A stretch of 5,301 nt of DNA from an archaeon (GTDB lineage Archaea; Altiarchaeota; Altiarchaeia; JAFGQM01). The notes beneath the pieces are model-generated. The model did no database searches. It saw only the letters and a program-made list of their open reading frames with translations, and was not told where the DNA came from. Shown in pieces: positions 5,022 to 5,301 of this stretch. The position numbers were made by a program, and so were the translations under genes. Positions within the stretch are counted from its first letter, which is position 1, and each line of letters begins with the position of its first letter. The DNA is taken from NCBI GenBank assembly GCA_029932835.1, contig JAOZPI010000057.1:1-5301 (forward strand), written 5' to 3'.

Positions 5022-5301
5022 GGAGAAGAATATAAGCAAGGAGCTGGTTGAACAGGTTAAAGAGGGAATTATCCAAAAGAAGACAGAGGGAGTGGGTGAA
5101 ATTCCCAAAAAACATGCAGAGACGATGGCAGTGGTGCATGTATATTCATCAAAGAACAATACCATAGTCACCGCCACTGACATATCTGGAGCCGAGACTA
5201 TAGCCCGTGGTTCAGGAGGTATGGTAGTAAAGAGCGGCAGAGAAGAGCGGACCCCATTTGCAGGAGGCCAAGTAGAAAAGAGAATCGCAGCGGCCCTGAG
5301 T
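4993..5301 (+). CDS. rps11: Small-subunit ribosomal protein S11 (archaeal uS11), 3' end beyond the window
   Basis: The last 103 codons of the window are the N-terminal part of S11, a platform protein near the mRNA exit channel. The core is recognised from AVVHVYSSKNNTIVTATD (46-63), SGAETIARGSGGMVVKSGRE (64-83) and the following TPFAGGQVEKRIAAAL. The core starts near residue 45; before it lies a Lys/Glu-rich stretch of about 44 residues, longer than usual for archaeal S11. ATG 4993 opens this extended form and overlaps rps4 by 29 nt. In-frame alternatives are GTG at 5092 and ATG at 5125, the latter giving MAVVHVYSS, close to the usual archaeal length. The extension reads without stops and is compositionally like the tails of S13 and S4, so I favour the long form but the start is uncertain. 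The core has unusual residues (GREERTPFAGGQ) where DESSPYAAMQ-like sequence is common. The C-terminal end and stop are outside the window. Confidence 0.9.
   Translation, partial: MAEEKQKINEEKNISKELVEQVKEGIIQKKTEGVGEIPKKHAETMAVVHVYSSKNNTIVTATDISGAETIARGSGGMVVKSGREERTPFAGGQVEKRIAAALS

Noticed and set aside
4930..5183. Minus-strand frames opposite the rps4/rps11 junction encoding hydrophobic peptides
   Set aside because: They are antisense readings of Lys/Glu-rich codons, which routinely yield Leu/Phe-rich nonsense products.

Overview
This looks like archaeal chromosomal DNA of moderate G+C (judged by eye). Its right end carries the archaeal/eukaryotic-type ribosomal protein run rps13 - rps4 - rps11, in the gene order typical of archaea (S13-S4-S11, usually followed by RNA polymerase subunit D). 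The S13 and S4 sequences are archaeal in type, for example the S4 start MGHPKKQTRKY. I cannot name the lineage. The ribosomal proteins are somewhat divergent and carry extra Lys/Glu-rich tails, which suggests an uncultured or less-studied archaeon.

Layout: (1) Positions 1-450, minus strand: the first 150 codons of an HD-domain phosphohydrolase of the SAMHD1/dGTPase-like class, running off the left edge. (2) Positions 451-568: a short divergent intergenic region with a 12-bp perfect palindrome, TATA-like elements and A/T-rich inverted tracts. (3) Positions 569-3177: a complete energy-coupling factor (ECF) vitamin/micronutrient importer, in the order EcfT membrane coupling protein, a single fused double-ATPase EcfA-EcfA', and a substrate-binding S component. 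(4) Positions 3182-3874: ribose-5-phosphate isomerase A. (5) Positions 3867-5301: ribosomal proteins S13, S4 and S11, the last truncated by the window edge.

All seven plus-strand genes are packed head to tail. Three junctions overlap by 8-17 nt, rps4/rps11 overlap by 29 nt if the chosen rps11 start is right, and the other two gaps are only 3-4 nt. The transporter, rpiA and the ribosomal proteins could therefore form one transcript, started in the divergent region and perhaps boosted by internal promoters (candidates before and inside rpiA). The importer is self-contained: S binds the substrate, T couples it to the two ATPase domains. Its substrate cannot be read from the sequence. RpiA (pentose phosphate/ribose supply) and the ribosomal proteins are housekeeping genes.

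I see no RNA genes, CRISPR arrays, insertion sequences or phage genes. The points most worth a second look are the ECF importer joined to a core ribosomal operon, the S component of unassigned substrate, the charged tails on three consecutive ribosomal proteins, and the divergent promoter region.
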